Assembly (NCBI RefSeq): GCF_002233675.1
Contig: NZ_NMUQ01000003.1
Location: 474,671 to 538,670, forward strand
Direction of reading: 5' to 3'
From: Paenibacillus herberti
GTDB taxonomy: Bacteria; Bacillota; Bacilli; Paenibacillales; Paenibacillaceae
Length of the DNA: 64,000 nucleotides
Positions 18,576 through 29,141 of the stretch are shown here, one piece after another. Position 1 is the stretch's first letter. Every line of letters starts with the position of its first letter. Both the position numbers and the translations under genes were made by a program. The notes under the pieces were generated by a model, which was given only the letters and a program-made list of their open reading frames with translations, ran no database searches and was not told the origin of the DNA.

Positions 18576-19409
18576 ATGCGAATCGACTCTCATCAGCATT
18601 ATTGGCGAATTGAACGCGGTGATTACGGATGGATTACGCCGGACATCCCTGTTCTTTATCGGGACTTTTTGCCGGAGGATCTTGCGCCTCACTTAATGAA
18701 ACATGGATTGGACGGCACGGTTGCCGTGCAGGCAGCGCCTACTTTAGAGGAAACAGAGTATCTATTCTCTCTCGCGGATCAGCAGGATTCCAACATACTC
18801 GGCGTGGTCGGCTGGTTGGATTTATTCGATCCCGCACATCGCCAGCATTTTGACCGCTTCAATAAACATGATAAATTCAAAGGCTTCCGTATCATGATTC
18901 AGGAAATGCCGGATTCCAGCCGAATTTTGGAGCCTGAATTTGTGGAAGCGCTGAAAGGATACGCAGCGGATGATGTTCCGGTAGATTTGCTGCTGTTGTC
19001 CCGCCAGTTGGAGCATACCGTTCAGCTTCTGAATGGGGTTCCAGGGCTGCGCGGGGTCATCGACCATATTGCCAAGCCTGAGATTAGCAACGGTGAAATA
19101 GACAATTGGCTGAAATCGATGAAAGAAATCGCGAAGCATTCCAATATCTATATCAAGCTATCGGGAATGGTGACGGAAGGCGATCATGGGAGCTGGAAAC
19201 CGGAAGATTTCAAGCCTTATATCGGGCATGTATTAGAGCTGTTCGGGCCTGACCGGGTCATGTTTGGCAGCGATTGGCCGGTCTGTTTGCTGGCGGCAGA
19301 GTACGATGCCGTTGTAGCGGTTTTGCAGGAAGCAATCCCAGCTCATTGGGGAGAGGGCGAACGCGCCAAGCTGTTTGGTCTTAATGCGAAGGAGTTTTAC
19401 AAGTTATGA
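18576..19409 (+). CDS. Amidohydrolase-family sugar lactonase (COG3618; L-galactono-lactonase/L-fuconolactonase type)
   Basis: TIM-barrel amidohydrolase of 277 residues that opens aldonolactones. Motifs are RIDSHQHYWR at the N-terminus (metal-binding HxH), WITPDIPVLYRDF, RGVIDHIAKPEI with the second metal His, KLSGMVTE, and RVMFGSDWPVC with the catalytic Asp. ATG 18576 follows AAGGAGGAATGG closely; the longer ATG 18549 frame lacks a site. COG3618 enzymes hydrolyse L-fucono-, L-rhamnono- or L-galactono-lactones. The downstream L-galactose dehydrogenase-like and uronate genes point to L-galactono-1,5(or 1,4)-lactone. It overlaps the next gene by 4 nt (ATGA). Confidence 0.87.
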   Translation: MRIDSHQHYWRIERGDYGWITPDIPVLYRDFLPEDLAPHLMKHGLDGTVAVQAAPTLEETEYLFSLADQQDSNILGVVGWLDLFDPAHRQHFDRFNKHDKFKGFRIMIQEMPDSSRILEPEFVEALKGYAADDVPVDLLLLSRQLEHTVQLLNGVPGLRGVIDHIAKPEISNGEIDNWLKSMKEIAKHSNIYIKLSGMVTEGDHGSWKPEDFKPYIGHVLELFGPDRVMFGSDWPVCLLAAEYDAVVAVLQEAIPAHWGEGERAKLFGLNAKEFYKL

Positions 19410-20879
19410 GTTTGTTATTGAACCGGGCAGCGTTAGACGAGAGGGGCAGAGGCAGGCTGGACGAAGTTCAAGGAGCGCCGGTGACCATCCTGCAAATTGG
19501 CGAGGGCAATTTTCTGCGTGGATTCACAGACTGGATGATTCAAGCTTGCAGAAACCAGGGATTATTCTCAGGAAGCATTGCGGTGGTCCAGCCCCGGCCA
19601 TCGGGAAGGGCCAAAATCGAGAAACTGGCCGCACAAGACGGCATGTACACGCTTGTTACCCAAGGGCTGGAAAATGGCCAGGAGGTGTGTCGGAAGGAAA
19701 CTATTGGGGTGTTCTCGCAAGCTTTCGATCCCTATTCGGAGTGGAAGCGTCTACTCGAACTAGCAGCAAGTCCAGAGCTTCGTATCGTCATCTCGAATAC
19801 AACGGAAGCCGGACTCGTATATCGCCCAGAGAAGCTGACGGGAGGACCGATCCAATCCTACCCTGGAAAAATAGCCTACTTGCTGTATGAACGCTATAAA
19901 ACGTTCCTTGGTGATCCTGAGAAGGGGCTGATTCTGCTTCCATGCGAGCTGCTTGAGCGGAACGGGGATGTACTGAAGGCTGCAGTCCTGCAGTATTCCA
20001 AGGACTGGAAGTTCCCGGCCGCATTCCATGACTGGATTAAACAACATAATCGTTTCTTGAGCTCGCTTGTCGATCGCATTGTACCTGGATATCCGGAGGA
20101 AGCGCAAGCTGAAGCGTGGTTCCACGAGTGGGGGTACCGCGATGAGCTGCTGTGTACCGCGGAGCCTTATCATCTATGGGCGATTGAGGCCGAGCCTGAG
20201 CTGGAAGCCATTCTTCCGCTGCGGAAGGCCGGGTTGAACGTTCACTGGACGGATGATTTGAAGCCGTTTCAGCAACAGAAGGTTCGCATTCTCAACGGCG
20301 CGCACACATGGATGGCTCCGCTGGGCATTTTGCATGATATCGAGCATGTCCGGGCGTTCATGGAACATCCAGAGTTTGGCGCAGCGGTGCGAGAGACGGT
20401 ATGGAGAGACATTCTTCCGACCTTGCCCTACGGGGAAAATGAGCTTAAAACCTACGCGGACAGCGTATTCGATCGCTTCGGCAATCCTTACATCCGCCAT
20501 CGGCTTGCCGATATTGCCATGAACTCGATGGGCAAATTCAGCGTCCGGCTTATGCCGACCCTAGCTCATTACGCTGAGTCGGGAGAAGCGATACCTGCGA
20601 GGCTTGCCCTTGGCTTGGCGGCGCTGCTGCGTTATTACAAAGTAACCAAGGGCTCGGATGGCGAATTCACGGGGACGTCGTTGAAGGGTATCCGTTATGT
20701 CGTTCGAGACGACTCCAACGCCCTTGATCGGATCGCTGGCCATTGGCAAGCCGCAGGCGCATCAAATGCCGACGCTATTGGAGCCATCCTTGCTGACAAG
20801 GAGCTTTGGGGCAGTAGTTGGAGCGGATTGGCGGAATCGGTCATTGTACAATCGGAAGTTCTGGAAAGGGGAGAGGGGA

Positions 20880-20887
<8 letters not shown>
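19406..20887 (+). CDS. uxaB: Tagaturonate reductase (altronate oxidoreductase)
   Basis: NAD-dependent polyol/uronate dehydrogenase of the mannitol dehydrogenase family, 493 residues, interconverting D-tagaturonate and D-altronate. It shows the Rossmann start VTILQIGEGNFLRGFTDWMI, the family stretch VISNTTEAGLVY, LILLPCELLERNGD, CTAEPYHLWAIE and the catalytic region KVRILNGAHTWMAPLGIL. The UxaB identity, as against fructuronate reductase UxuB, rests on these and on the following altronate dehydratase gene. It is coupled to both neighbours (4-nt and 8-nt overlaps). Confidence 0.9.
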
Positions 20888-22390
<1,503 letters not shown>

Positions 22391-22391
<1 letters not shown>

Positions 22392-23350
22392 TGAAATACC
22401 GCAAGCTGGGAAAAACGGGCCTGGATGTTTCCACACTGAGTTTTGGCGCTTCATCGCTCGGCTCCGTTTTCCGGAACACAGATGATGGCGAGGCCATCAC
22501 GACGGTACATGCTGCCGTAGATTCAGGCATCAATCTGATTGACGTGTCCCCTTATTACGGGCTGACAAAGGCCGAGACGGTGCTTGGCAAAGCGATTCAA
22601 CAAATCCCGCGTGACAAGTTTTTGCTTTCTACAAAAGCAGGGCGTTATGGAGCGGATGAGTTCGATTTTTCGGCGAAAAGAATTACGGCAAGCGTTGAGG
22701 AAAGCTTGGCGCGCCTTCATACGGATTATATCGATGTGCTCTTCCTGCATGATATCGAATTTGTGCCGGCAAACATTATCATCGAGGAAGCTATTCCGGC
22801 TTTGCAGCAATTGAAACAGCAAGGGAAAATCCGCTTTACCGGTATTTGCGGCCTGCCTTTGGAGCTGTTCGAATATATGCTGCCAAAGGTCGACGTTGAT
22901 GCGATTATTTCGTATTGCCATTATTCCTTGAATGACACTTCACTCTTGAATCTGCTGCCATTGCTGGAATCCAAAGACATTGGCCTCGTAAATGCCTCCC
23001 CTCTGTCGATGGGTCTGCTTGGTATGCGTGGAGCGCCCGACTGGCATCCAGCAAGTCCGCAACTAAAAGCGGCATGCAAAGCAGCTGCTCAGTTCTGCGA
23101 GTCGCATGGCGAAGATATTGCCAAGCTTGCGGTGCAGTTTTCCACTTCCAATGAGCTTATTCCTACTACACTCGTCAGCACGGCGAACCCGGTGAATATC
23201 GTCAAAAACGCCATGTGGGTCGATGAGCCAATCAATAAAGAGCTGCTTAAAGCAGTGCAAGAGCTGTTAGCTCCTGTATTAAATGAAACCTGGGTCAGCG
23301 GAAGACCCCAATACAACACCAAAATTCAGTTAAACGAAGGCGGGCATTAA
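22391..23350 (+). CDS. Aldo/keto reductase, L-galactose 1-dehydrogenase type
   Basis: 319-residue TIM-barrel AKR predicted to oxidise L-galactose to the lactone. The catalytic tetrad is visible as DVSPYYG (Asp and Tyr), LSTKAGRYG (Lys) and LFLHDIEF (His). It carries stretches characteristic of plant-type L-galactose dehydrogenases: KAGRYGADEFDFSAKRI, LHDIEFVPA, ISYCHYSLNDTSLLNLLPLL, NASPLSMGLL and PDWHPASPQLK. These are the strongest substrate clue in the operon. L-fucose dehydrogenase activity is a realistic alternative, as the sugars differ only at C6. The ATG is within the uxaA stop (TAATG). Confidence 0.88.
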
Positions 23351-23354
23351 AGCG

Positions 23355-24371
23355 ATGAAGGGTATTGTATGCGAGGCGGTCGAGTCGTTCCAGTATCGCG
23401 ATGATTTGCCGGAACCAGAAATGTTGCCGGGAGAAGCAATTGTACAAATTCGCAGAGTCGGGATCTGCGGAACCGATCTGCATGCCTTTAAAGGCAATCA
23501 GCCGTTTTTCTCTTATCCTCGTATTCTGGGCCACGAGCTGTCGGGTACGATTGTACAGGTAAACGAGGGTCAGCATGGTCTACAGGTGGGAGATCAGGTC
23601 GCTGTTATCCCGTATTTGCACTGTGGAATCTGTGTAGCTTGCCGCAATGGAAAAACGAACTGCTGCACCTCGATGAAGGTGCTTGGCGTTCATACGGACG
23701 GCGGAATGCGGGAGCGGATTGCCGTGCCGACTTCGCATCTGATTCGGACGGATGGCTTGACTCTAGATGAGTCGGCCATGCTGGAGCCCCTGGCGATTGG
23801 CGCTCATGCTGTTCGCCGCTCCAAGCTGACGGCGGGTGAGACTGTGCTCGTAATCGGCGCAGGGCCGATTGGGCTAGGTGTAATGGCTTTTGCCAAATAT
23901 GCGGGGGCCAAAGTTATTGCGATGGATGTCAACGACGAGCGCTTGGCTTTTTGCCGCTCATGGGCTGGCGTCGACGATATCGTTAACGCATCCAATGGAG
24001 CTGCGGAGCAGCTCCAGCGTTTGACAGATGGCGATTATCCGACGATTGTGTTTGATGCTACAGGCAATTCCAAGTCAATGGAAACGGCATTCTCTTATGC
24101 GGCTCATGGCGGTACATTGGTCTATGTAGGCTTGGTGAAAAATGATATCTCGTTCAACGATTCCGAATTCCATAAGCGGGAAATGACTCTTATGGGCAGT
24201 CGCAATGCGACTAAGGAAGATTTCGACCGCGTGCTGGAGGCGCTTAAAGCTGGCGGCATCGATATCGGACGGTATGTCACTCATCGCGCCAGCTTCGAGG
24301 AGATGGTTGGACAGTTCGACGTTTGGCTGAACCCTGCCTCGAAGGTCATTAAGGCGATTGTAGAGCTATAA
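23355..24371 (+). CDS. Zinc-dependent dehydrogenase, probable L-galactonate 5-dehydrogenase
   Basis: 338-residue medium-chain dehydrogenase. The catalytic zinc site is GICGTDLHAFKG and GHELSG, the structural zinc loop is HCGICVACRNGKTNCC with four Cys, and the coenzyme-binding motif is VIGAGPIGLG. Similar architecture to sorbitol/threonine dehydrogenases and to E. coli LgoD (YjjN), which oxidises L-galactonate to D-tagaturonate. Placed with a lactonase and a tagaturonate reductase, that reaction fills the only gap in the pathway. The substrate is inferred from context. Last gene of the operon; no clear terminator is seen before the next promoter at 24403. Confidence 0.85.
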   Translation: MKGIVCEAVESFQYRDDLPEPEMLPGEAIVQIRRVGICGTDLHAFKGNQPFFSYPRILGHELSGTIVQVNEGQHGLQVGDQVAVIPYLHCGICVACRNGKTNCCTSMKVLGVHTDGGMRERIAVPTSHLIRTDGLTLDESAMLEPLAIGAHAVRRSKLTAGETVLVIGAGPIGLGVMAFAKYAGAKVIAMDVNDERLAFCRSWAGVDDIVNASNGAAEQLQRLTDGDYPTIVFDATGNSKSMETAFSYAAHGGTLVYVGLVKNDISFNDSEFHKREMTLMGSRNATKEDFDRVLEALKAGGIDIGRYVTHRASFEEMVGQFDVWLNPASKVIKAIVEL

Positions 24372-24402
24372 CCGAAAGCCATGAAACTTAACTCCTAGGG
24401 TA

Positions 24403-24431
24403 TTGTTGTCCTTGAGGTTAACCTCTATAAT
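24403..24431 (+). promoter_or_regulatory. Sigma-A promoter with a palindromic operator before the coiled-coil gene
   Basis: -35 TTGTTG (24403-24408) and -10 TATAAT (24426-24431) at 17-bp spacing. A perfect 12-bp palindrome GAGGTTAACCTC (24414-24425) fills the spacer and abuts the -10, a classical repressor-site position. Confidence 0.6.
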
Positions 24432-24457
24432 AGGGAGAGGACAAGGGGGCGATTGCA

Positions 24458-25006
24458 GTGGAAGAAACGTTGAAGGAATTAATAGGCGTTATAAAAGGCA
24501 TGAACACGCGTCTCGAAAGCATTGACGAGCGACTCGGGTTGATCGATGGAAGACTCGATTCGCTTGAAGGTAGATTCGAACTGGTGGAAAGCAGACTCGA
24601 TTCGCTGGAAGGCAGATTCGACTCGCTGGAAGGCAGATTCGACTCGCTGGAAGGCAGATTCGATTCGCTGGAGGGCAGATTCGACTCGCTGGAAAGTAGA
24701 TTCGACTCGCTGGAAAGTAGATTCGAGACGCTGGAAAGTAGATTCGAGACGCTGGAAAGTAGATTCGAGACGCTGGAAGGCAGATTCGACTCGCTGGAAG
24801 TTAGACAAGCCGAAGGATTTCGCCAAACGAACGAACGCTTGGATCGTATCGAAAAGCGCCTAGATTTAACGTTTCAGCAAGTCGCTGCAACCGCCGAGGA
24901 CATTACGACATTGAACTCGTTTACCGAACGGCTGGACGCCCAGCACAATCTGATTGCCAAGATTGAAGAATCGGTCGAGATTTTGAAAGTCAAAGTCCAA
25001 TATTAA
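24458..25006 (+). CDS. Heptad-repeat coiled-coil protein encoded by 21-bp tandem repeats
   Basis: 182-residue soluble protein starting at GTG 24458 (AAGGGGG 8 nt upstream). The centre is thirteen contiguous seven-residue units of the form (L/F)(D/E)(S/T)LE(G/S)R, a regular heptad pattern predicting a long rigid coiled coil. The flanks (TLKELIGVIKGMNTRLES and the C-terminal TNERLDRIEKRLD...) continue the heptads imperfectly. No enzyme or DNA-binding motif is visible. Similar Paenibacillus/Bacillus proteins are usually left hypothetical. A dedicated promoter with a palindromic operator suggests regulated expression. It is convergent with the WYL genes. Confidence 0.75.
   Translation: MEETLKELIGVIKGMNTRLESIDERLGLIDGRLDSLEGRFELVESRLDSLEGRFDSLEGRFDSLEGRFDSLEGRFDSLESRFDSLESRFETLESRFETLESRFETLEGRFDSLEVRQAEGFRQTNERLDRIEKRLDLTFQQVAATAEDITTLNSFTERLDAQHNLIAKIEESVEILKVKVQY
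24540..24810 (+). repeat. 21-bp tandem repeats inside the coiled-coil gene
   Basis: Around thirteen near-identical copies of a unit like GGCAGATTCGACTCGCTGGAA. The copies fall into sub-types (GACTCGCTGGAAGGC, GACTCGCTGGAAAGT, GAGACGCTGGAAAGT) in blocks, which suggests recent block duplication. Confidence 0.85.
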
Positions 25007-25034
25007 GCAATCCTCCTCCCCCCCCTTTTTTTTC

Positions 25035-25847
25035 CTACTCGTTTATCCCATATCGAGCCAGTGCCTTCAAGGCGCTGGCTCTTAGTTCATTTTGCAGCGA
25101 TATTCCTTCCAGTACCCGCACCCGCTTGCCGAGAAAACGCAGCTTCAGCAGTAAATAGCCAGACTCATCCTTTTGATAAGTAACGGTGATCCGATACATT
25201 CCACTCTCCGCATCATAGTGTACTTCCTGCTGAAAACAAGACAGGGCGTACAGAATACGCGACAGCTCCCGGTTATATCGGGGCAATAGTTCAATAACTG
25301 CATTGGCGCGACGGCGCGCTCTAAGAGCCGCAATGCGGCGGTCGAGGCGGTCTGCTTCTTTCGGCGGCATGGGCATTGGCTCCACGCCGTGCATACGCGA
25401 CAGTCGAGTTCGCATGAGAGGGCGGCCATTTGCTTGAAGCCAGAGCAAATACCATTCTTTTGTGGACATCGCATATTCGAGACGATAGGGATAACCAAGC
25501 GCGTGATGGCGAACAAGGCCTCCTTTGCCCTCACAAGTAATTCTCATGCCGCTGCGGCAGCGGATCAACTCAGCCAGCTCCGGCAGGTAAGGGGCGTATA
25601 ATCGCCGCTCACGACTGCGGGCTTTTTCTTTCAAATGGGCGAGAGATAACGGTTCGTCCTCCTGCAACAACAGTTGCAGCTTATCGAATGCTGTTGCACC
25701 GAGGAAGGAAGGAGCGGTGTGATGCTCCAGCATGAGCCGCAGCCAGGAGCGTTCCCCGCTTGTGACGGCGAGCGCACCGCTGTCTGCCAGACGCCGACTT
25801 AACTCGTGATTATGCACTTTATCAAACAGACTCATAGATTTTCGCAA
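25035..25847 (-). CDS. WYL-domain regulatory protein (second of a pair)
   Basis: 270-residue WYL-domain protein without a clear N-terminal HTH; ATG 25847, or the internal ATG 25835 (MSLFDKVHNHEL). The WYL core is around residues 110-170 (YRLEYAMSTKEWYLLWLQANG). WYL domains bind nucleic-acid or nucleotide ligands in bacterial transcriptional regulators. It overlaps the end of the upstream WYL gene by 26 nt, so the two are probably coupled and may form a heteromeric regulator. Confidence 0.78.
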   Translation of the reverse strand: MRKSMSLFDKVHNHELSRRLADSGALAVTSGERSWLRLMLEHHTAPSFLGATAFDKLQLLLQEDEPLSLAHLKEKARSRERRLYAPYLPELAELIRCRSGMRITCEGKGGLVRHHALGYPYRLEYAMSTKEWYLLWLQANGRPLMRTRLSRMHGVEPMPMPPKEADRLDRRIAALRARRRANAVIELLPRYNRELSRILYALSCFQQEVHYDAESGMYRITVTYQKDESGYLLLKLRFLGKRVRVLEGISLQNELRASALKALARYGINE

Positions 25848-27155
25848 GCTCCTTCCATTCCTCGATCATCTCCTGCCTCATCGCTTTAGGCTCCAGCACC
25901 TCACAGCTCGATCCGAAGCTGCGCAGCCACGGCCGGATTTCCCTCGTTCCATTCACTTCAATGTGGAACAGGAACGATCCCGATCCCTCTTCGCTAATGA
26001 TTCCGCTCTGCCCTTGCAGCAGCACTCGTTCGCGGATGAAGTTGTAGCGAGCACCCTCCGGTTGGAAAAAGCGCACCGATACACGAATCGGCGCTCCCAT
26101 ATCAACGAGCCAGCTCCAGCGGGTTTTCTCTTCAAGCTGCTCTCTTTTGAGCGCGACGAACTCCGGGTCGGCGGGCAAGCCCATCTCCAGGCCGCTGATC
26201 CCTTCCATGCGCCACGAACCGAGACCAACGGTTGGCTTGAAGCCAAGCAAATACCAGCGGCCATACTGATGGTCGTAAACGGTTTTGAGCGGCAGCATCG
26301 TTACTTTGCTGGCCGGGTTTTGCCGGACATGCAGCGGATTCGTGCCGCGTGCGACGTAGCGGCTGTCTGATTTAGGCGTTAAGTAATCGAATGTTACCTG
26401 TGAGCGTGTCTCGATCGCGGTGAGCAGCGGGTACAGATAAGCTTCATCGAGAATGCGGCAATCATAATGGTAGGCAAAACCAACGCCGAAGCTGAGACAT
26501 TCCGCTTCACCAAGGCTGCGGCGGAGACTGTCCTGCAGGAGGTAACCGAGAACCGACGGGACGCGTGTACCAGCCATAACATGGACGAACAGCTCTAGCC
26601 GCTGCAGCTCCTCCGTTTCCAATTGGTTCCATAGTTCATTGCGCAGGCGAAAACGAAACGGCCGTTGGCCGCTGCGGGAGACGATACCGGCTTCTACCAG
26701 ATAGGCAAGATCGGAGCGGATCGTTTTTTCATCGGGCAAAGCCGCTTCCTCCGGCATGGCGGCCCAGCATGCCTCTAGCAGCTCGGAAGCGGTCCAAGCT
26801 GCAGCGTTTCTAGCAGCAGAGCAAGTCGGATCGTTTCCGACTCCTTGAGTGATTTTGCACGAAAAAGGAACATGAGCATCGGGTCGCGCCCGCTCTCGCG
26901 CCTCGCCTGCAACAGCTCCGTCAAGCCTGGATTGGGCGTCGTCGCGGCAGCAGATACGTCCAGCACATTTGACGCGTCGGAAGATGCCAAGGGGGAGCTC
27001 CCTGCAGCTACCTCTTTAAGGCGGCGCAGCGCCTTGTCTAGCGTGTGGACGGATATACCCAGTCGCTCGGCTGATTCCTTGCGGCTATAGCTGCCGCCCG
27101 TCAGCGCCATCATACGGAGCAGCTCGATCTCCTTGTCAAAGCTTTCCCTGGCCAT
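25822..27155 (-). pseudogene. WYL-family transcriptional regulator split by an apparent -1 frameshift
   Basis: Two adjacent minus-strand frames form one protein. 27155-26775 encodes an N-terminal HTH (RKESAERLGISVHTLDKAL) ending LLLETLQLGP then LPSC-stop. The continuation in the other frame runs from about 26800 to 25822: ASELLEACWAAMPEEAALPD, then EKTIRSDLAYLVEAGIV, then a WYL domain (RYVARGTNPLHV, WYLLGFKPTVG). Adding one base near CTTGGACCGCTTCCGAG (about 26790-26800) restores LQLGP-A-SELLEAC and a protein of about 440 residues. It could be a real pseudogene, a sequencing error, or an HTH-only and WYL-only pair. The internal ATG 26757 could still give a 311-residue WYL protein. Confidence 0.65.
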
Positions 27156-27409
27156 GCGTTAATTCCCCCGATCGTCTGAAACCGAACGCTATTGATTCTA
27201 CAAGAGTCGACGCGATTCCTCCCGATTCCATTTTTTGCACAATGAAAAAGAGCTTTGCCATACTTACGCCCTGTTCCGCCGTCACCCTGCCCGTTAAGAT
27301 GAACCAGAAGGCAAGGGCAACTAGGCAGGGATTTCGGCCGCAGGCCATGTTCCGCAGTGCTGAGCGCGATGCGTCACGGCATGTTTTGCTAGTCTTCTCG
27401 TATTAAATT

Positions 27410-27650
27410 GATGCCCGGCCGCCCGAGCGGGCGGTCCGTGGCGGAAAACGGCATTAGCCGACCTCGAGAAATGGAAGGGCAACGATTCAGGTCCGGTCCC
27501 AGCCGCGCTAAATTAAGGCGGCAGCCGCAGATCAGCTATGCAACGCCGGGGCAAGCGGCGGTGAAAGTCCGGTTCGGACGGGAGCCCGAACACTTCAGGG
27601 GCAGCCCACAAGGTGTCTCCTGGAGAAGAAGGGCTGCCCTGGAAACCGGT
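27410..27650 (+). other. GC-rich, hairpin-rich non-coding stretch upstream of the slipin gene
   Basis: The 27156-27774 gap has no credible gene. Hairpins visible are CCGCCCGAGCGGGCGG (27419 region) and GGGCAGCCC/GGGCTGCCC (about 27599-27642) enclosing TCTCC/GGAGA. Between them, CGGTGAAAGTCCGGTTCGGAC (20-nt core around 27558) resembles the 3' catalytic domain V of group II introns (GGTGAAAGTC...CGGTTCGGAC) with a few nt missing. No intron ORF or complete intron is present. It may be a structured leader of the slipin gene or a degenerate intron relic. Confidence 0.35.
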
Positions 27651-27774
27651 ACATTCCCGCAGATGCGCACCGAGCGTTCCGCTCGATTCGCGAGGGAGCG
27701 AGCTTGGATCGTACGCCACCATATCATGGAATGCAACGGTCTTAAGGACCATACGTATAAAAGGAGCTGGTAGT

Positions 27775-28884
27775 ATGTTTAAAACTATAACGATTAAGCA
27801 GACAGAAAGAGGATTGTTGTACCGCAGAGGCAGTTTTGCCGGATTGTTGAAGCCGGGCACGATTGTGCTGAACCGCCTTCGCGGTGAAAGTGTTGTTGTC
27901 CATCGCATTGATGAGCCATTCATTCCGCCTGACGGCCCCCTGTCCGTCTACCTGCAGGACGAAGCGTTGGCGAAGCAGCTCGAGGTCATTGAGGTGCAGG
28001 ATGCGGAATATGCTGTGTTTTATGCCGATGGTCGTATTAACAAGCTGCTGCACCCGGGCATCCATGCCTTTTGGAAAGGAGCGGGGGAGTATAGCTTTCT
28101 GCGCATTGACACGCGACAACCGGAGCTGGACTCTAAGCTGGGGTCGGAGCTGATCCAGTTCCTCAGGCCATACTGGAGTGTACTTGAAGTCGAGAGATGG
28201 GAGCGCGGCTTTCTGCATTTCGATCATGTGAGCCAGCGTGAGCTAGGTCCGGGACGATACCGTTTCTGGGATGGCCCGGTCAAGGCAAGCGTGCTGAAGG
28301 TGGACTTACGCCGTCAGCAGCTGGATCTGGTTGGTCAGGAGATGATGACCGCTGACAAAATCACGTTGCGGCTGAACTTTGTCAGTCAGTACCGCATCAT
28401 CGATCCAGCGCGGACGCTGGACATCAAATCGTTGTCGGAGCAGCTTTATATCGCGCTGCAGCTCATTCTTCGCGACTACATCAGCGGATTGGAGCTAGAT
28501 GCCCTACTCTCCTCCCGCGAAGATGCGGCGACAGCAGTGTTGGAGCGGCTGCGCGTAGCCGGCACGGAGTACGGAGTGGAGTTTTTGAGCGCGGGCATCA
28601 AGGACGTCATTTTACCGGGCGAGATTCGCGATATTTTGAACACAGTGCTGTTGGCGGAGAAAAAAGCCCAGGCTAACCTCATCACGCGCCGGGAGGAGAC
28701 CGCCTCAACTCGCAGCCTGCTGAACACGGCTCGACTGATGGAGGACAATGCCACGCTCTACCGGCTCAAGGAGCTTGAGGTGCTGGAGCGGTTATTCGAG
28801 CGCATGGGCAGCGTCTCGCTGGACAGCGGCAGCGGTGTGCTGGAGCAGCTGGCTCGACTGACTAGCGGCTCGGGAAGAGGTTAA
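27775..28884 (+). CDS. Slipin (SPFH/band-7 domain protein)
   Basis: 369 residues; ATG 27775 with AAAAGGAG 8 nt upstream. The N-terminal part (MFKTITIKQTERGLLYRRG) lacks the usual membrane anchor, and the SPFH core (about 150-310) has DLRRQQLDLVGQEMMTADKI, LRLNFVSQYRI, LREYIS-like LRDYISGLELDALL, and GIKDVILPGEIRDILNTVL followed by a charged helix (AEKKAQANLITRREETAS), typical of stomatin/slipin oligomerising proteins. Such proteins scaffold membrane microdomains. There is no adjacent NfeD partner gene; the next operon encodes membrane proteins. Confidence 0.85.
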   Translation: MFKTITIKQTERGLLYRRGSFAGLLKPGTIVLNRLRGESVVVHRIDEPFIPPDGPLSVYLQDEALAKQLEVIEVQDAEYAVFYADGRINKLLHPGIHAFWKGAGEYSFLRIDTRQPELDSKLGSELIQFLRPYWSVLEVERWERGFLHFDHVSQRELGPGRYRFWDGPVKASVLKVDLRRQQLDLVGQEMMTADKITLRLNFVSQYRIIDPARTLDIKSLSEQLYIALQLILRDYISGLELDALLSSREDAATAVLERLRVAGTEYGVEFLSAGIKDVILPGEIRDILNTVLLAEKKAQANLITRREETASTRSLLNTARLMEDNATLYRLKELEVLERLFERMGSVSLDSGSGVLEQLARLTSGSGRG

Positions 28885-29141
28885 TCCCAAGCAGAGGAAT
28901 AAGCGCCGCGGGCAATGGACTGGAATGGATTTTTTAAGTCCCAGCATGCCCAGCTTCGCTTAAGTTACAACTCACAGTTCCCTTTTAACAGGGTATTGAG
29001 GTAAAAATAAACAGATAAATAAAGTCGAATCATGTATAATGGTGGAGGTATTTAGAAGCATAGAATTAATAAGCAAGGTAGAATGAAGAACAGAAGCAGA
29101 GATTCAAGCAGTATTGTACATAAGAACTGGGGGACGATTCG

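Noticed and set aside
27540..27600. Cobalamin or FMN riboswitch
   Set aside because: GGTGAAAGTCC and a later CCCG stretch look similar to parts of both, but the conserved B12-box or the complete RFN pattern was not found.
27408..27773. 121-residue frame upstream of the slipin gene
   Set aside because: It is Arg-rich and low in hydrophobic residues, and lies in a hairpin-rich, probably non-coding region without a start signal.
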